From a virus, in the IMG/VR virus record IMGVR_UViG_3300049491_001218, positions 1 to 32,122 of that record: DNA of 32,122 nt; one strand, given 5' to 3'. The translations under genes were made by a program, and so were the position numbers. Positions within the stretch are counted from its first letter, which is position 1. The number at the start of each line of letters is the position of its first letter. Shown here piece after piece: positions 30,015-32,122 of this stretch. Below the pieces are notes generated by a model that was not told the origin of the DNA, searched no databases, and saw only the letters and a list, made by a program, of their open reading frames with translations.

Positions 30015-30783
30015 ATTAACGATACATACAGGCGGTCATCCGCTCTACTACCCTGATGATATTTTATTCCTTCAGGGTGGACTTACCGAAGCTATAAGAG
30101 GTTTGGCAAAGGGCTTAGGTGGGGCGGACTTCATCCTTTCAGGGTGTAAAATTACCTATGCTGGTTCTAATGCCAGCGTGACGGCTGGTTACATAGTACT
30201 TAATGGCGAAGTATTTAGGGTTGACGCTGCAACCGTCGTGGTTGGCGGCGATCCTGCCAAGTATGTTATTCGCGAAATAGCAGATGTCGCCACCGATCCT
30301 GTGACATACGCAGATGGTGCTGATAGAGATGTACACATGATTCGCACGGCTGTGATCATGGGCGAAAGTGTTGTGCCTGGTGGTGCGTATAGTAAGTATG
30401 AAAGTGAAGTACTGGTGAACTATGGAAGCAATGTAGGCGATGTGCTAACATACTCCAATAGCTGGGGTAATGGCAGTTTGCCGCTACCTAACGCTAATTA
30501 TAAGAAGTATGGCAAAACAGTAAAATTGGCTGGCGACATTGCCTTTTCTGGCAGCGTCCCAGCGACCAATTTACCCTTTATGACATTGCCCTTTGCTTTT
30601 AGGCCATCCGCCAATACCATTCAGACCGTTATGTCTGCCGAAGGAATTAGCAATGAATATCTAATTGACCCCATTGCTACGTGGATAAGGATAAAGACTA
30701 CAGGCGAATGCTTTTGTGATCCAAACATGGCCATTGGCGCCCGTAAAATAGTTCTTGACGGCGTTTCATTTGATGTTATTTAA
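30007..30783 (+). CDS. Tail fibre / receptor-binding protein
   Basis: The 258-residue protein has an N-terminal attachment segment (NKLTIHTGGHPLYYPDDILFLQGGL...), a Gly/Ser beta-rich shaft (KITYAGSNASVTAGYIVLNGEVFRVDA) and a C-terminal domain with NYGSNVGDVLTYSNSWGNGSLPLPNANYKKYGKTVKLAG. The pattern is typical of phage tail spike/fibre tips. It is the last structural gene before lysis, as in many phages. The host target cannot be inferred. Confidence 0.68.
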   Translation: MNKLTIHTGGHPLYYPDDILFLQGGLTEAIRGLAKGLGGADFILSGCKITYAGSNASVTAGYIVLNGEVFRVDAATVVVGGDPAKYVIREIADVATDPVTYADGADRDVHMIRTAVIMGESVVPGGAYSKYESEVLVNYGSNVGDVLTYSNSWGNGSLPLPNANYKKYGKTVKLAGDIAFSGSVPATNLPFMTLPFAFRPSANTIQTVMSAEGISNEYLIDPIATWIRIKTTGECFCDPNMAIGARKIVLDGVSFDVI

Positions 30784-30794
30784 CAAATATAATT

Positions 30795-31313
30795 ATGACA
30801 AAACAATTTGAATTTTTAAAGAAATACCTAGCAGATGCTAGAAAAACGGAAGCTGAGACGGGCTTACATCACTTAGCCTCCTTGGCTTCATCAGCCGTTG
30901 AAACTGGTTACGGTGCAACCATCGTTGGTAACATGATGCACGGGGTGAAGGACAGCGATGGGGTAAATGGTAATGAGCAACTGCTTGTTACAACAGAATA
31001 CCTTGCCACACCTACGGCAAAGTTTCCTGTAATCATTCAGGTTAAACAAGTGGGCAAAAAGCTTTGGAAGTACATTGTAAAGGATTACTTCAGGAAATTT
31101 AGCACCCCATCCGAATCATTCACAAACTATGCGAGCACAATACGCAATGCCAAGCATTTTAGCGCTGCTTGGGCGGTTCGTGGCGACTATGTGAAGTTCT
31201 TTACTGCCCTGCAAGCTGGTCAATATAAGTACGCAACAGGTGCAGATTATGATAAGATATGCATATCGGTGGCGAAGACATTTGAGCAACTCATAAGGAT
31301 AAATAACCTCTAA
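30795..31313 (+). CDS. GH73-like peptidoglycan hydrolase (endolysin)
   Basis: This 172-residue protein contains HLASLASSAVETGYG (26-40), which matches the AALESGWG motif of GH73 glucosaminidases with catalytic Glu36. The body also has KFPVIIQVKQV, WKYIVKDYFRKFSTPSESFTNYASTI and FTALQAGQYKYATGADYDKICISV, in line with the family (final Tyr-Asp helix). It would cut glycan strands at lysis. There is no signal peptide, so it needs a holin. It lies between the fibre gene and the methylase. Confidence 0.75.
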   Translation: MTKQFEFLKKYLADARKTEAETGLHHLASLASSAVETGYGATIVGNMMHGVKDSDGVNGNEQLLVTTEYLATPTAKFPVIIQVKQVGKKLWKYIVKDYFRKFSTPSESFTNYASTIRNAKHFSAAWAVRGDYVKFFTALQAGQYKYATGADYDKICISVAKTFEQLIRINNL

Positions 31314-31327
31314 AAATTATATACATC

Positions 31328-32122
31328 ATGAAAACACCAATATCATGGTACGGCGGCAAACAGATGATGCTCAAGTACATTTTACCTATCATACCCCAAC
31401 ATAAGGTTTATACCGAGTCCTTTTTTGGTGGTGGAGCTGTGTTCTTTTCAAAAGAGCCAGCCAAAACAGAAGTCATAAATGACATGAATAAAGAGGCTAT
31501 GAACTTTTATTACACCACGCAGGTGAGCTTTAAGCAGCTTCAACAGGCAGTGACAACAACACTGCATAGCAGGGATGCTTACAGGGATGCTGTTGTGGTG
31601 CATACACACCCTCATTTGTTTGATGAAGTCAAAAGAGCCTGGGCATTTCACACAATGGCCAGCCAAAGTTTTAGCTCTAACTTTAGCAGTTGGGGGTATG
31701 ATCGGGTAGGCACTACCTCGCTTAAAATATCTAATAAGCGACTTAACTTCACTCAGGAGTTGAGTGAGCGGCTTAACACTACCACCATTGAGAATGATGA
31801 TGCATTAAAAGTGATACAACGCTACGATACTACAGAGGCGTTTCATTTCATTGACCCGCCATACTTCAACAGCGAGTGTGGACATTATAAAGGTTTTAGC
31901 CGCAACGACATGGAGAGGCTATTAGACGGCCTTAGTGGCCTTCAGGGCAAGTTTTTGTTAGCAAGCTACCCAAGTGATTTGCTCGATGGCTTTATTAAGA
32001 CGCATGGCTGGGATACATGGAGCATTGAAAAGAAGGTGGCTGTAAGCGGCAAGGTGAATAAAACGAAGGTAGAAGTATTAACCGCCAACTATCCTATTAA
32101 AGAGCGTTTAAATACGCTTTAA
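31328..32122 (+). CDS. D12-class DNA adenine methylase (Dam-like)
   Basis: The 264-residue protein has the SAM-binding motif FFGGGAVFF (32-40) after ISWYGGKQ, and the N6-adenine catalytic motif DPPY (176-179) with IDPPYFN. It is close to the usual 260-280 residues of the class and has its own stop at the last bases of the window. It probably methylates adenine in GATC or another short site on phage DNA, protecting against restriction or changing late control. It sits at the right end, the place of the DNA-modifying mom gene in Mu. Target specificity is unknown. Confidence 0.9.
   Translation: MKTPISWYGGKQMMLKYILPIIPQHKVYTESFFGGGAVFFSKEPAKTEVINDMNKEAMNFYYTTQVSFKQLQQAVTTTLHSRDAYRDAVVVHTHPHLFDEVKRAWAFHTMASQSFSSNFSSWGYDRVGTTSLKISNKRLNFTQELSERLNTTTIENDDALKVIQRYDTTEAFHFIDPPYFNSECGHYKGFSRNDMERLLDGLSGLQGKFLLASYPSDLLDGFIKTHGWDTWSIEKKVAVSGKVNKTKVEVLTANYPIKERLNTL

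Overview
The window is almost all of a Mu-like transposable (pro)phage of about 32 kb with a contractile tail, most likely from a member of the Bacteroidota. The phage type is supported by a MuA-type DDE transposase followed by a MuB-type ATPase, a repressor and a Ner-like gene at the left end, and Mu-style head and tail genes (DUF935 portal, MuF, DUF1320/gp36, gpG-like, sheath, tube). The host assignment rests on the early promoter, which matches the Bacteroidota pattern TTTG-N19-TAnnTTTG exactly, on A-rich start contexts mostly without Shine-Dalgarno motifs, and on protein families I associate with phages of this phylum. The window opens on the stop codon of the repressor and closes on the stop codon of a Dam-type methylase. 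The phage ends, with their transposase-binding sites, should therefore lie just outside it.

Region 1 (1-11.9 kb) holds the leftward repressor and then a rightward early/middle block. A control region with two 14-bp direct repeats lies on the early promoter. It is followed by the Ner-like protein, transposase, MuB, an HD phosphohydrolase, a 35-residue membrane protein, a stand-alone DnaA domain IV protein, a DUF3164 protein and a structured untranslated stretch of about 410 nt containing a tRNA-like fold and ending in an intrinsic terminator. Next come small unknown genes, a RecA-like ATPase, a likely replication accessory protein, a collagen-like fibre pair, a GemA-like protein, a small HTH protein that may activate late genes, and a lipoprotein. 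A terminator closes this block.

Region 2 (11.9-18.3 kb) is a leftward packaging block: terminase small and large subunits, DUF1320, an 849-residue portal-MuF-nuclease fusion, a gpG-like morphogenesis protein and a probable tail-completion protein. Region 3 (18.4-32.1 kb) is rightward: prohead protease with a nested scaffold, a capsid protein with a hydrophobic N-terminus, sheath, tube, a tail chaperone with a -1 frameshift signal, tape measure, hub, spike, wedge and fibre genes, a GH73-like lysin and a Dam-type methylase. The two late blocks diverge from a 139-bp gap holding an 18-nt inverted repeat, where I infer a shared late control site.

The observations most worth following are the tRNA-like structured RNA region (6734-7142), the portal-MuF fusion with a PBECR-like toxin domain, the frameshift signal in the tail chaperone, the capsid protein with a membrane-like N-terminus, the stand-alone DnaA DNA-binding domain, and a 28-bp perfect palindrome at 10503-10530.
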